Origin: Paulinella micropora
Lineage: Eukaryota; Cercozoa; Imbricatea; Euglyphida
Direction of reading: 5' to 3'
Assembly (NCBI GenBank): GCA_009731375.1
Contig: BJOX01000350.1
Coordinates: 153,863-207,157 of the forward strand
DNA: 53,295 bases
The notes under the pieces were generated by a model, which saw only the letters and a list, made by a program, of their open reading frames with translations, had not been told where the DNA came from and searched no databases. Position numbers and translations under genes: made by a program. Positions 32,671 to 44,555 of the stretch are shown in pieces. Each line of letters opens with the position of its first letter. The stretch's first letter is position 1.

Positions 32671-33632
32671 TTCCTTCCTTCCTTCCTTCCTTCCTTCATT
32701 CCTTTATTTTTTCTTTCTTGTGTTTCGCTTCTGCTCCTTCCTGGAATCTTTCCCCTTCTTCCTATTCCTTCATGCATCGCGTAGGTACTATCGATCTTCG
32801 GATGCGATTTTGGTTGTGTTTGACGTGACTGACAACAACTCCTTCCAGAACCTCAACGCCTGGCTCGAGGTCCGTGACGGCCAACACTGCGCCTTCAACA
32901 ACTCATGTCATGCTGCTTGTAGGACGTACACCTCTATGCTAAGAAAAACATCGACATCATTCTCATCGGCAACAAGGTTTGCCACCCACTAAGATCATAA
33001 GCAGACGGACTGCTCGACAAAACCTACCGGCATATGGCATGTCAGGTGGACCTGACTGACGAACGAAAAGTAGACTTCAAAACTGCGAGTGTACGTACCT
33101 ATGCTCCTCATGTTTTATATCGGGTCTTGTAGCTTAATTGGGTTTTTTCGTGGCAGGAATATGCAGCATCTCGAAACATGGGTTACCTCGAGACTTCAGC
33201 AAAGGTAAGAGCATGAAACATTGCAACAAAGATCAAGACAGCGAAATCAATAAAAAGCAAATAATTCGAATCTTGGCAATCGGAGCGAAACAACGTCGTA
33301 TAAGTTTTGTATTGTACACATGGCTTTCAAATATGTATCGCAGGAAAATATTAACGTGGACCGTGCCTTCACCCAACTGGCACTTCAGTGCATCAAAAAC
33401 AAGTCCCATCCCAGCCTTTGCTTTTTTGCGCCTTTTCAATTGTTGGAGTAATGGATTGATTGCATGTCTAATACAGAGGATTGGTAGAAGCAGGCAAACA
33501 GAAGCCGGAGGAGGAGCAGGTATGATTTTGGAACCAAACCTACGTCGTTCTCTCACTGCATTTGGTGCCTTATCTGAACAGGTCAAACTAACAGCTCACA
33601 CAACCAGCAGTTCTGGCGGCTGTTGCAGCTGA
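31446..33632 (+). CDS. Rab-family small GTPase, 12 exons (one in a gap)
   Basis: A membrane-trafficking GTP switch. Exons with matching phases: 31446-31468 (ATG in ACCATGG), 31767-31804, 31869-31940, 31988-32046, [missing], 32785-32869, 32923-32976, 33046-33090, 33157-33204, 33344-33402, 33477-33519, 33582-33632 (TGA). All introns are GT-AG. P-loop GDSGVGKS is residues 18-25; switch I 'TSTIGVDFEIKP' has the Mg-binding Thr43. 'YYRSSDAILVVFDVT' follows the lost WDTAGQE (G3) exon, which must lie in the N gap 32158-32286 and have length 3n+2. G4 is NKVD (split by an intron), G5 is ETSAK. The C-terminus ...GGCCS gives two cysteines for geranylgeranylation. The sequence is nearest the Rab1/Rab8 type by eye. 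Introns are very short except where microsatellites expanded them. Confidence 0.93.
32108..32720. repeat. Poly-C, 129-base gap and pyrimidine microsatellites in a Rab intron
   Basis: C run, N (32158-32286), then (CCTTG)n at about 32331-32380, (TTCC)n and (TTTC)n to about 32700. All of it falls between Rab exons 4 and 6 and hides exon 5. Poly-Phe/Ser/Leu frames here are artefacts. Confidence 0.92.
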
Positions 33633-34253
33633 TCCATCGTCCGAGATTGCATCTTCTTTTCTCCTCCACATTTTCTGTATGCTTGTAATACATGCAGTCA
33701 GGAAAGCCAAATGTACCCTCGTACTCAGCTCTTTCTTATTCTTTCTTCTTCACTATTTCGTCTTCTTGACGTAAATGCTTGTTGTGGTTTCTTGACATGG
33801 TCACTGTTCTTAGAATCTATTTAGCCAGATCCCCTTTCGGCTACTCCAATCTCTAAGTTGTACTGCAAAGGCAGGCAGCTATGTGAAAATTAAACATGCT
33901 AACACATTCAAAATGTGCTCTCCGTCCATGATTGCTCATAAACAGTCGCACACACTCAGGCTCATGAGAAGTACCAGGAACTTTCTGAGCCTGAGCTGAG
34001 TAGTCACAGTGTAGGCGCAGATAGGTAAATATGTGCTACTTCCACATACCTCTGTGGTAATAAACGCACAGTGAGATATTGTACTGTTATTTCCCTCATT
34101 TTTTTAATAATTCACCATTAAATAATTCGCGGAACTGGTTGCGCTCAAGTCAGGATCAGTCTTTGCCTTCCCTGGATGGGAACGTTTTTTGCTGCAGTAC
34201 AATGTTCAAAACCCAAACCACGAATTTTGTCAATCGAGAGGTGGAGAAGATCT
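33633..34253. other. 3' region of the Rab gene and spacer
   Basis: No gene seen. Contains the reverse-oriented dispersed repeat at 34013-34040 (see 28813-28840), with similarity extending a little to 34060. Confidence 0.45.
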
Positions 34254-34267
34254 CCAAGAGAGAGAGA

Positions 34268-34319
<52 letters not shown>
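34254..34319. repeat. (GA)n microsatellite
   Basis: About 65 bp of AG dinucleotide with one early interruption. Confidence 0.95.
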
Positions 34320-34323
<4 letters not shown>

Positions 34324-34406
34324 ATGTCAGATTGAGCGCGCTGAACCCAAAGCTTAGCATCAGGAAGCACTTCACGAACAGAAAACCGTTTCCATTCCCT
34401 GCCCAG

Positions 34407-34582
34407 ACTTGGAAGTGGAAGTGGTGTCAGCGTTGAGGACATTTGTTGGCAGCGAGAAAAAGCAGAAAGACGCGGGTGAACTCAAGCGTTTGGATGCGAG
34501 AGAGGATTGCAGGAAGACAGGGACGGTGCTAGCTAGAGAGACTCAGGTTGAGAGGTTCACCACACCCTCCACCATGACGTGA
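34407..34582 (+). CDS. Possible terminal exon of an unknown gene
   Basis: After a good acceptor (TTTCCATTCCCTGCCCAG) the sequence is open for about 58 codons to TGA at 34580-34582, encoding a charged helical segment ('RTFVGSEKKQKDAGELKRLD', 'TQVERFTTPSTMT'). Upstream exons were not identified with confidence. Confidence 0.35.
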
Positions 34583-34885
34583 GTGAACCGGCCGGCCCAA
34601 CGTCTCTCTAACAAACTAACGTAAATATAGTTTATATGAATCACATCACCTAGTCAACTTCCTAAGCTTCCCCTTGATGGCATTATTAATAATACTAACC
34701 TTACAGACTGATATAAAAGCTAATAAAAGTCCTCAACTATATGTTAGTCTTGGTGCGCGCTACATCGGCGCGACCTTGTCCAACAACTTGAGGCGCCTCT
34801 TGGAATACTTCGGCACCCGTAGCAGTTTCGTGTTCACGTCACCATATTAATAATTGTCCGCTGAGGGGATCTTCTCCAGTACTGA

Positions 34886-35680
34886 TTTGCCAGCCAGATG
34901 ATTATTCAGCTTACACGATCGACTTTTATCTAGCACATAAGAATGAGTTCATAGCATGCCTCCGCAAAGCATTAGCTTCTTTGAAGCTCAATCCGGGAAC
35001 AAGGTCCAAGAGATAGTGTGTGACCAAGAGTTCAAAGTTCCAAAAGAAATTCTGGATAAGTACCCGGGTATCATTTGGAAGGACGCCGCCACGAGGCACA
35101 GGGACGGTAACCCCCTAGCAGAGCGGATGAACCAGACGACAGGACGCCCAGCGCGCGCAATTCGCCATCATGCGGGTTTTTCTCCTAATTTTTGGGATGA
35201 GATGGAGCATACAGCCTCCACTCTTTGGAATATTTTGCCGGCCACCACGGGCCCAAGGCAAGGCATGTCCCCATACGAGCAGTTGCTCGGGCGCAAGCCG
35301 CCCATGCATCAGCTAAAACCCATAGGAAGTAGGGAGTCATGCACGTAGAAAAGAAAGACTGCAAGGAGTCTATGCCAGGAAAGGTAGTCACGCTGGTAGG
35401 TTACGACATCCACAGGGAGTTGTACCGCGTCTGGGATGGACGCAAAATCATCGCCGGAGTGTGCAATACGCGATTTAATCCCCGAAAGGTAGGACGATTG
35501 AAGGGAGCAGAAAAAAAGCCAGCAGAAATGATATGGAATGACGAATCTGAGGGGGACAGTGATCGAGACCAAGACAGCCACCACATACACACCCGAAGAC
35601 GATTACGTCGAAGAAACCAAGTGCCAGGGAGCAAACCAAAACCGCTCAGAACTCATATGGCATGCTGATGGAGCTAGGTC
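34886..35680 (+). pseudogene. Copia-3 integrase fragment
   Basis: Starts in the integrase core ('CQPDDYSAYTIDFYLAHKNE') and shifts frame near 34975. It continues with 'VCDQEFKVPKEILD' (second catalytic Asp), 'NPLAERMNQTTGRPARAI' (catalytic Glu) and 'FWDEMEHTASTLWNILPATT'. After another stop at 35348 it runs into the C-terminal domain ('GYDIHRELYRVWDGRKIIAG'). It is clearly related to Copia-2 integrase at 24254-24906. No LTR, gag or RT is present. The fragment ends about 20-30 bases from the stop of the convergent JmjC gene. Confidence 0.88.
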
Positions 35681-35701
35681 TTTACAAACTTGCAAAACGC
35701 T

Positions 35702-36224
35702 TCAAACATTTTCCTCTGAATCATCACTTTCGCACACTAGCTGCCCAAGAGAACGCATGAGCTGCCGGCTGCTGGATGGGTCGTAATGCTTTAGCTGTGC
35801 TATCACCGCACGCGCGTTGTGGTTGTCCACAAAGTCTTGGGTGTAACACACAGTGTCGGAGAGGTTAAGTACCGAGTGCCACCAACCCGAGGGAATGAAG
35901 ACGATCTCGCCCGCTTCCTGAATGATCTCGATAGGTCGCTGGCTTGGTCCCAGGGTAGGGTACAAATGGGTGAACCACCATTTGGTGGGGCATGACTGAT
36001 ACGTAATTTCTTTTTGCGTCGAACTGCTGTCTGAATTCGGCAAAGACCGCCAAAAAGATATCTGGATTCCAGGAGGAACTGTTCCTGGCGGATAAAAAGC
36101 CCAGCGCTTGCGTCCTTGCAGCAAGGCGTTCCAAGCTGAGCACGCGAACGGGTCCAGGTGGAAGGAGCTGCCGGAGCCTGGGCCTCCAATCAGCAGCCAG
36201 CGACGCTCCTTGAAGCGCCCTGCA

Positions 36225-36257
<33 letters not shown>

Positions 36258-37384
36258 CATACATACATACATACATACATACATACATCCACACATCCAC
36301 ACACACATACATACAAATATACATATATACATATATACATATACACATACATACCTTCGCGCACCTCCTGCAGCAAGTCTAGCGCGAAGGATGGAGGAAT
36401 ATGCACACGATCCAACAATTTCTTGTCCAGGTTGGATTCGAAGAGGTAGAGAGGATACTGGTCGACGTTTTGGCGCATGTACCGCACAAACATGGGCAGC
36501 GTCATTTGAATATCGTCATTGGTGTGTTGGGAAGGCACCAGCACTGTCCAGGTGCGCTGAGGAAACTCCTTGGCCAACGCATCACAAGTCCACCTCTGGT
36601 CCTTCCAACCTTGGAAATAGCTGGAGAGGTCAGTCTGTCGCAAACGAGCGGGACGGTCTCGTGAGAACCTGTCGTCACTGCAGCACTGCACATCGCTCAC
36701 AGCAGCCTCCTGAGGGTGCAGTGCGTCCATAGCCCACTCGAGTAGCTGCTGCTGCCCTGGACCCGGCGCGCAGGCAGCAGCAGTGTCAGTGTCTTGGCCC
36801 GATTCTTGCTCGATCTCCGCGGCGCACAAGACGGTGTACATCCACGACTCTGAGAAAATTGCGGTCTGTCCGCGACGAATGGCCAAGGAGCGCCACGCAC
36901 TTTCATCCTCGACCAGGTCGCACAAGAACTTGCAGGCGGCTTCCAGCCTGGCTACCTCTGGGAAGGACAAAAACGACGCGCAGTGCAGCCAGAGGTGCGC
37001 AGGCAGCCCGCAAGGTACCAGCCCATACGTGCCTAAGACAGGATTGGAAGTCAGGGCGAAGGGAGAAAGGAGGATCAAGACTAGAGAGGTGGAAGAAGGG
37101 GTCAATATCATGGCAACTAGAACCAACCCAGATAATAGTATTACAAAAAACAGAAAATTCCCATGATACAGCGTGCATGGCTGCTGACCGTGGTATCTTG
37201 CCCAGGTTTGATTGCCCGAGTCGAAAAAAAGCACTGCGCCCTTGTTATCAGGCAGCTCCACAGAAAAAGGTAAAGGGTCGCGGCTGCGGATCCAAACAGA
37301 GTTTGCAGCGTCGTATCCGCGTAATCGAGGATCGCGCCAGCTGGCATCCGTGTCGCGTTCAAGCTTCTGCCTTTTGTGCGCCAT
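35702..37384 (-). CDS. F-box and JmjC-domain 2-oxoglutarate oxygenase
   Basis: Exons: 37384-37189, 37032-36355, 36219-35702 (TGA), phases 1 and 1, 463 residues. The N-terminus is 'MAHKRQKLERD'. An F-box-like segment lies at about residues 74-118 ('GLPAHLWLHCASFLSFPEVA'). The JmjC domain has 'GSGSSFHLDPFACSAWNALL': iron ligands His312 and Asp314, 2-oxoglutarate-binding Lys329 in 'GRKRW', and distal iron ligand His406 in 'PSGWWHSVLN'. Order and motifs resemble JMJD6-type and plant/fungal F-box-JmjC proteins (protein lysyl hydroxylase or demethylase families); the F-box would link to SCF ubiquitin ligase. Intron 2 is an (ACAT)n microsatellite. Both introns are multiples of three without stops, so the frame is open even unspliced. 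An upstream in-frame GTG at 37396 is not a likely start. Confidence 0.92.
36226..36352. repeat. (CATA)n microsatellite in JmjC intron 2
   Basis: Imperfect tetranucleotide CATA with TA and CACA interruptions, filling almost the whole 135-nt intron between donor GTATG (36354-36350) and acceptor TTGCAG (36225-36220). Confidence 0.95.
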
Positions 37385-37464
37385 GCCTGCGACCACAGGA
37401 AAAGAGAGATCATGTGAAGATGAAAGAAGATTTGAGAGAAAGCAGAATACTGGTGGTGGGCGGT

Positions 37465-37479
37465 AGTAAGTAGTAGGGA

Positions 37480-37559
<80 letters not shown>

Positions 37560-37578
37560 GTAGTAGTAGTATAGTAGC

Positions 37579-37623
<45 letters not shown>

Positions 37624-37637
37624 AGTAGTAGTAGTAA
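37465..37637. repeat. (TAG)n tract upstream of the JmjC gene
   Basis: About 165 bp of GTA/TAG trinucleotide with rare changes. It begins only about 80 bp upstream of the JmjC start codon and marks the left border of the LINE array. Confidence 0.95.
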
Positions 37638-37839
37638 GTTCTATGGCTTTATTAAAGAGCTTGGTTAGTATCGGTGCAATGTATTCTGTAAGATCCTGTG
37701 GCTGGTTTTATCCTGCTGATATCTCCTGCTTTATTTCTGTTTATTTCTTTCAGTGTGTCGACTACATCCTGCGGTAGAATGCCTTTGAGTGTAAAGACAG
37801 GTAGTTGTCTCTGTGTCAAGTTTATTTCCTCTTCTCTGT

Positions 37840-37881
<42 letters not shown>

Positions 37882-37893
37882 CTACTCCTACTC

Positions 37894-37929
<36 letters not shown>

Positions 37930-39584
37930 AATGAGTACCCAGATGCACTAAAAATAACTAAAGTTATAGAAATCTACAAAGCTAAAGATAGGACGTTGCC
38001 CGAGAACTATAGACCTATTTCTCTGCTGCCGATTATTGCTAAGATCTTGGATACTATACTTAACAAGCAGCTGATGGCCCACCTTACCAGGTACGACGTT
38101 CTCTCCCGGACCCAATATGCTTTCCGACCACACTAAAACACGAAAATTACTAAACAAACCATCCTGAACCACATCCAATGCCTAAAAGGCCCAAAGCGGT
38201 ACGTGCCTGCGCTCTTTATCGATTTGTCGAAAGCCTATGACACCATCAACCATGAGACACTCATCCACAAATTACGACATGACATAAACTTTAGTGACAA
38301 CACAACTAAGTTGTTCAAATCCTACCGCACAAAACGTTCCAAACTGTGTTTACCCAATATGCACGCTCGTACCCACGCAAGATCACACATGGGGTCCCGC
38401 AAGGTAGCACACTCTCAACAACACTTTTCATCCTGTGCATCAAGGATATTATTATCTCGTTGACACACGGAGATGTCTCTACATATACCGATGACAACAC
38501 ACTCATCATCGCTGCCGAGAACAAAGAGAAACTACAGGAACGAGCGCAAACTGATATAACTAACTAACCTCGTCCATGACTTTTACAGACATGACCTAGT
38601 CCCCGACCCCAGAAAAACCACCTACACTATCTTTCATAAACATGAAAAGAAGATAGGTGGACCTGACCATCGATGGCGAGAAGCTCCAACAAGAACAAAA
38701 GGTAAAAGTACTGGGTGCTATCATCCAAAGCAACTTGTCTTTCCGTGAACATGTACAATCCATTCTGCTCCGACTCCAACCGCTTGTCCAAATGTTTCGT
38801 TATGTGAATAGCTTACTCCCCACCCATATCCTTCTCCAAGTCTACTACACCCATGTGTACCCTTCTTATGTATGACATTTCTTCTGGGGATCAGATGCAG
38901 ATAACACAATTATACATCCACTCATCATCATTCAAAAATGTATAATTCGGTTGATCTGCCTCAAATCATGGCAAACGCCTACCAAACCACTCTTTGCCAA
39001 ACTACGCCTACTTAACATACCTAGTATGTATAAGTATAGCGCATACATGGATGCATATTCCTTTATCTACCCAACCTTCAAAGCTTCCCTCCATGAAAAC
39101 AAATTCCGACCAATTACTGCAAAACATAACTGAAACACATCAAAGAATTATATGTACAACGATTTAACGACAGGCCAGTACAGCAGAGCCGCACAAGCAC
39201 AATAGGATAAACTGCCAGAACGTCTGAGAGACATCACATATAGACTCGAATTCAAAAATGAACTCAAGACGTATCTCCTACAATTGCAGCAAACCTGACA
39301 TCGCCTACGGGCAGGGCGTTGGACACCTCATAATCAGGCGATACCTGAGTGTAGGACAAGTTAAACGTTGATCACATCAGCCGGAGTGTGGTTGGCCAAA
39401 CCCCCTTGGGAAGTCACCTCGTGTCTTCCAGCTTTTGCGAGTGCCACCGTATATGTACAACTGTATAGGACCTTTAACCCCCACCGACCTCAACGGAAGA
39501 AACCTTAAACGCTCTCTGCGTTTGATGGTTCTGAATGTTGAGTATTACCTTCCCTTAACCATCATACCTTCCTCCTTCTCTTTT

Positions 39585-39637
<53 letters not shown>

Positions 39638-39909
39638 TTTTTCTCCCAATATGATCAACCTTAACATTAATTCAATATAAACCCCGCACTTTAATATTTT
39701 TATTTCTCTAACATATTAATATTATTATCATATTATTCTATTTTATCCTATTTTATTTTTTTTACTTTCATTTTTAATGTTATCTTAACTATTGTTATTT
39801 TTGTAACTATTACTATTTTATTTAATAATTATGATTAGGGTCACCATCTAGTTAAAACCAATAGCTCTTGAGCTCACCTCATGCCTTCTAGCTTTTGCGA
39901 GTGCCGCCG

Positions 39910-39986
<77 letters not shown>

Positions 39987-40225
39987 TTCCCCCCCCTCCC
40001 CCCCAAATATGATCAACCTTAATATTAATTTTAATATTAACCGCATTTTAATATTTTAAACATCTCTAATATCTTAATATCGTATTATCATATTATTTTA
40101 TCTCTAATCTATTTTTGATTTTATTTTACTTTCATATTTAATATCCTATACCTTAACTATTATTATTTTAAGAACTATTATTATTTTTTATAATTATGAT
40201 TAGGCTCACCATCTAGTTGAATCAA
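37638..40225 (+). mobile_element. LINE copy L-a, with inverted 5' segment
   Basis: 37638-37840 is the reverse complement of the LINE segment equivalent to about 41405-41605. Then comes (TAC)n (37841-37928), then sense LINE starting exactly at the next LINE position ('aatgagtacccagatgcac', 37930) and running through the RT ('FIDLSKAYDTINHETLIHKL', 'YTDDNT' for the YADD site) to the stop at 39296-39298. Several frameshifts. The 3' UTR follows, partly duplicated (39410-39895 and 39876-40220), with (TC)n and (TA)n expansions. Dead copy. Confidence 0.88.
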
Positions 40226-42985
40226 ACTCTACTTTCCCATCTATCCGACCCTGCAACTACCCACTTATACCAGACATCATATCAATCACTGAATCCAAAT
40301 TACTTGTAGGAACAGCACACACTGCGCTCCCAATCCCAACCTACGCATCCTACCATACAACTGATATCTCTGTCTACCATAAGAACGATGTCACGATCAC
40401 CGAATCCAAAGTCTCTAAAGCTTCTGGCGTCATCATGCAGGTACATGACACAGAACATAAAAATAACCCAGTGCACACAATTTTTCATACCTATAAACGA
40501 CCACTCTCACAAGTCTATGACGGTGCTTTATTCTCAGATTTGCAAAACCTCATGCAAGGCATCCTCTCTACCTCCCCACACACTAGCACTACAATTGTTG
40601 CCGATCTTAACCTCTTACGCCCCACCAAACAAATCTGTGAATTCCTTGCTATTCATAACTTATACACCACAATTAAGACTGCCACTCGCATAGAGAATAA
40701 GGGAAGCAGGACACTGTTAGATGTTATCCTAACCACTCTCAGCTGCGATATCACCGCTGATATTCTGCCCACCTGCGTCTCTGACCATCACCCTATCTAT
40801 GCTATCTTTCACACCCCAATCGCATATAAGAAAAATAATGATAAGACTCTAAGTAATAAAAGATATGAAGATAAGAAAGAAATAATAACAGAAGAAATAT
40901 ATATTAATGAACTGAAGCAAGTGCTAGACCCAGAACTAAATAGCGATACACCTTATAACTATATTACAAGGTACATACAGTTATAAAGGCAGTAGTGGAG
41001 AAATACGAGAAACGTAAGAATAAGAGAGAGTGGAAACTATGGTGCAGTAACGAACTTAGAGCTACGATCAAGAAGCCAAGATAGCTTTACGAAATGCAAA
41101 TAGTGTGCCCGATTCAGAGTAATAAGATTAAATATAATAAACAAGGAATAAGACCAACAGAGAGATTAAGAAAGCTAAGAAAACCTTTATGACTAATCTA
41201 ATGGAAAGGCTACGAAATGACCCAAAAAAACGAATGAATGCGCTGGGACAGCTGATCCCACACACACAAGGAATCAAGACATCGCCCACCAATATGTCGA
41301 CGACCAAATCATCACGGATCCTCCTGTCATCGCCAACGCGCTTAACAGACACTACACGTCGGTAGGGTCCAAGGTCAGTGCCCAGATCCCCCAATAACAC
41401 AAAGACAGAGAAGAGGAAATCGACTTGACACAGAGACGACCACCTGTCTTCACACTCAAACGCATTTTACCGAAGGATGTAGTCGAGAAACTGAAAGCAA
41501 TAAACAGAAATAAAGCAGGAGATATCAATAAAATAAAACCAGCCGTAACACAGGACCTCACAGAGTACATCGCACCAATACTGACCAAGCTCTTCAATAA
41601 ATCTATACAACGTAATGAATATCCAGATGCGCTAAAAATAACTAAAGTTATAGAAATCTACAAAGCCAAAGATAGAACGTTGCCCGAGAACTACAGACCT
41701 GTTTCTCTACTGCCAATTATCGCTAAGGTCTTTGATGATATACTTAACAAGCAACTGATGGCCCACCTCACCAGGTATGACATCCTTTCCCGGACGCAAT
41801 ATGCTTTCCGAGCACACTCAAACACTACAATCACCACACAAACCATCCTAAACCACATCCACAACCTCAAATGCCCAGGACGGTACGTACTTGCACTCTT
41901 CAGTGACCTATCGAAAGCCTAACCATGAAACACTCATCCACAAGCTACGGCATAACATAAACTTCAGTGACAACACTACTACCTTCTTCAAATCTACCTC
42001 ACAAAGCGGTACCAAATAGTGTTTACCAAGTATGCACGCTCATACCCACGCAAGATCACACATGGGATCACGCAAGGTAGCACACTCTCAATCACACTTT
42101 TATCCTGTACATCAACGATATTATATTCTCGCTGACGCACGGAGATATCTTTGCGTATGCCGATGACACCACACTCATCATCGCTGCTGAGAATAAAGAA
42201 CTACTTCAAGAACGAGCACAAACTGATGTAACAAACCTTGTCCGCTACTTCACAGACATAACCTAGTTCCTAACCCCAACAAAACCACTTACATTATCTT
42301 TCATAAGAATGAAAAGAAGGTACAACTGGACCTGACCATCTCCGGCGAGAAGAGAACGAAAGGTAAAAGTATCGGGTACTATCATCCAAAGAAACCTGTC
42401 TTTCCGTGAAAATATACAGTCTATTGTGTTCCAACTCCAACCCTTTGTCCAATATTTCGCTATGTAACTAGCTTGCTCGCCACTCATATCCTTCTCCAAC
42501 TCTACTACGCCCATGTGTACCCTCTTCTTATGTATGGTATCTCTACCTGGGGATCTGGTGCAGATAACACAATTATAAACCCGCTCACCATAATTCAAAA
42601 GCGTATTATTCGATTAATCTGCCTCAAATCATGGCGAACGCCTACCAAACCACTCTTTGCCAAACCGCGCCTACTTAACGTACCTAATATGTATAAGTCC
42701 AGCGTATGCCTGGATGCACATTCCTTTAACTACCCAACCTTCAAAGCCTTCCTACCCCTTCACTATTACAACATCCGACCAATTACGACTATACACAACA
42801 ATAACACTAGGCGCTCCTCAAAGAAATATGTATAGCGACTCAACGACAGGCCAGTACAGCAGAGCCGCACAAGCGCAATAGAACAAATCGCCAGAACAAC
42901 TGAGGGACGTCGAATGCAAAGCTGAATTCAAAAAATGAACTCAAGAAGTACCTCCTGCATTTGCAGCATCGCCTACAGGCTCCCC
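40226..42985 (+). mobile_element. LINE copy L-b, 5'- and 3'-truncated
   Basis: Begins inside the endonuclease domain ('PDIISITESKL') and runs through 'SDHHPIYAIFHTPI' (endonuclease SDH motif, about 40775-40820), the linker and RT (41425-41922, then shifted frames; active-site region 'AYADDTT' at about 42156). It ends in the C-terminal domain ('MYKSSVCLDAHS') at about 42985. Many frameshifts and short deletions. The LINE 3' UTR is absent. The endonuclease-RT layout places it among APE-type non-LTR elements. Confidence 0.85.
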
Positions 42986-43308
42986 ATGAAATCCTTGTCA
43001 CTCTCCCCCTCTATCTATCCCTTTCTCCCCTTTTCTCTCTCCCTCTCTATCTACATCTCTCCCTTTCTCTCCCTCTCCCCTATATCTCGGAAATGTATCA
43101 TACCAATTATGACCAATTGTTGGTGGGATAACATAGTTAGCTTAGCTAGCGACTAGCGCTATAAATAACAGGATTATCTATCATCCCAATGAAACCCTAA
43201 ATTGGCAGCACACGTTTTAATGTTTCTTAGTGGTCGTTGGGAACACCACCCTTTTATCATATTTTCCCCCTCCCTCCCTCCCTCTATCTCTCTCTCTCTC
43301 TCTCCACA
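42986..43308. other. CT-rich spacer before SINE S3
   Basis: Pyrimidine-rich sequence and a short unique stretch. No gene seen. Confidence 0.5.
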
Positions 43309-43375
<67 letters not shown>

Positions 43376-43660
43376 GGACACCGTGATAGCCCAGTGGTCA
43401 AGTTCTACCATCTGGGCCCTGTCGCCAGTTCGATTCCCGTCGGTGCCACCAGTATTTTCATTGAACATACCGGTCCGTCTGGAAGTGTTGGAACTGCCCT
43501 TGCGGGGGTGTCATTAGAGCCTATCGTCAATTCTTCGTACTCCCCTCACGGGTGAGACGATGGAGGCGCATGTGCAGATTTGCATCAGCCATTGACAGAG
43601 AAGCACTATTATTATCATTATTATTATTATATTATTATTATCATCATCATCATCATTACA
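43309..43660 (+). mobile_element. Complete SINE copy S3 inside (ATT)n
   Basis: (ATT)n at 43309-43375, then the SINE body 43377-43606: tRNA-like head (GACACCG, A-box TAGCCCAGTGG, B-box AGTTCGATTCC, CGGTGCC), a single 'ccagtattttcattgaacat' block, the conserved body and the end 'gacagagaagcac', then a second (ATT/ATC)n tract to about 43656. The T-arm pairs poorly, so this is a tRNA-derived SINE and not a working tRNA gene. Flanking by the same trinucleotide on both sides suggests insertion into an existing ATT repeat or tail expansion after target duplication. Confidence 0.92.
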
Positions 43661-44019
43661 GTAAGCAAGGTTTAATAGAGAAACATGAACAAAATTAAGA
43701 AGAGCTTAATTCATACGAATTCTGGTATCGGGGAACAACAGGGCAAGCTCATAAGGAAAACTGGAAATAAAGTTCAACAGCTAGGCTCCTTGAAAAAAAA
43801 AAAAAAAAAAGAAAAAAAAAGAGAGAGAGTGAGAGAGAGAGATAAATAAAAGAGATGCACATAACAACAGAAACAACAAATACACACAACAGAAACAACA
43901 AATGTACAAAATGGCAAACACAAACACACATAGCAGCAGAAGCAACAAATACACATAACAGCAAACACAAACACAGAAGCGCAAAGCAGAACAGAGGCGA
44001 GGGAGACTTTTTTTTTTTT
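43657..44019. other. Spacer with A-run, (GA)n and ACA-rich sequence
   Basis: Contains an imperfect CAACAGAAACAACAAA-type repeat (43862-43975) and homopolymer runs. No gene. Confidence 0.5.
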
Positions 44020-44236
44020 TTTTTCTCACGAAGCTAGAATTTTATTTTAATTTATGACACTTTATTGAAATATCGTTAATAGTTTTATAATTTTATTTTA
44101 TTTTAATATTTTTGATAATTTGAGAAGAAGGTCACCATCTAGTTAAATCAATAGCTCTTGAGCTGACGATTTGTATGGATGACCAGAGGTCACTAGTACT
44201 TGTACAAGTAACTTCATTAAATCGAAGGCCTAGGCC

Positions 44237-44237
<1 letters not shown>
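44020..44237 (+). mobile_element. LINE 3' end fragment
   Basis: Only the LINE's last ~200 bases: the AT-rich UTR, then 'caccatctagttaaatcaat', 'agctcttgagct', 'gatttgtatggatgaccaga' and 'aaatcgaaggcctaggcc', running into (TAG)n. A strongly 5'-truncated copy. Confidence 0.85.
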
Positions 44238-44275
<38 letters not shown>

Positions 44276-44315
44276 CAGTAGTAGTAGCAGTAGTAGTAGC
44301 AGTAGCAGTAGTAGC

Positions 44316-44367
<52 letters not shown>

Positions 44368-44369
44368 AC

Positions 44370-44403
<34 letters not shown>

Positions 44404-44404
44404 C

Positions 44405-44457
<53 letters not shown>

Positions 44458-44516
44458 TCGTTTTCCCGGTTGGCTGAACAAGAAAAAACAGTTACCTCTA
44501 CTGGCCTAGCCTAGCC

Positions 44517-44555
<39 letters not shown>

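Noticed and set aside
31446-33632. Rab sequence as a processed or dead pseudogene
   Set aside because: It has introns, all phases match, and all visible GTPase motifs are intact; only one exon is in a gap.
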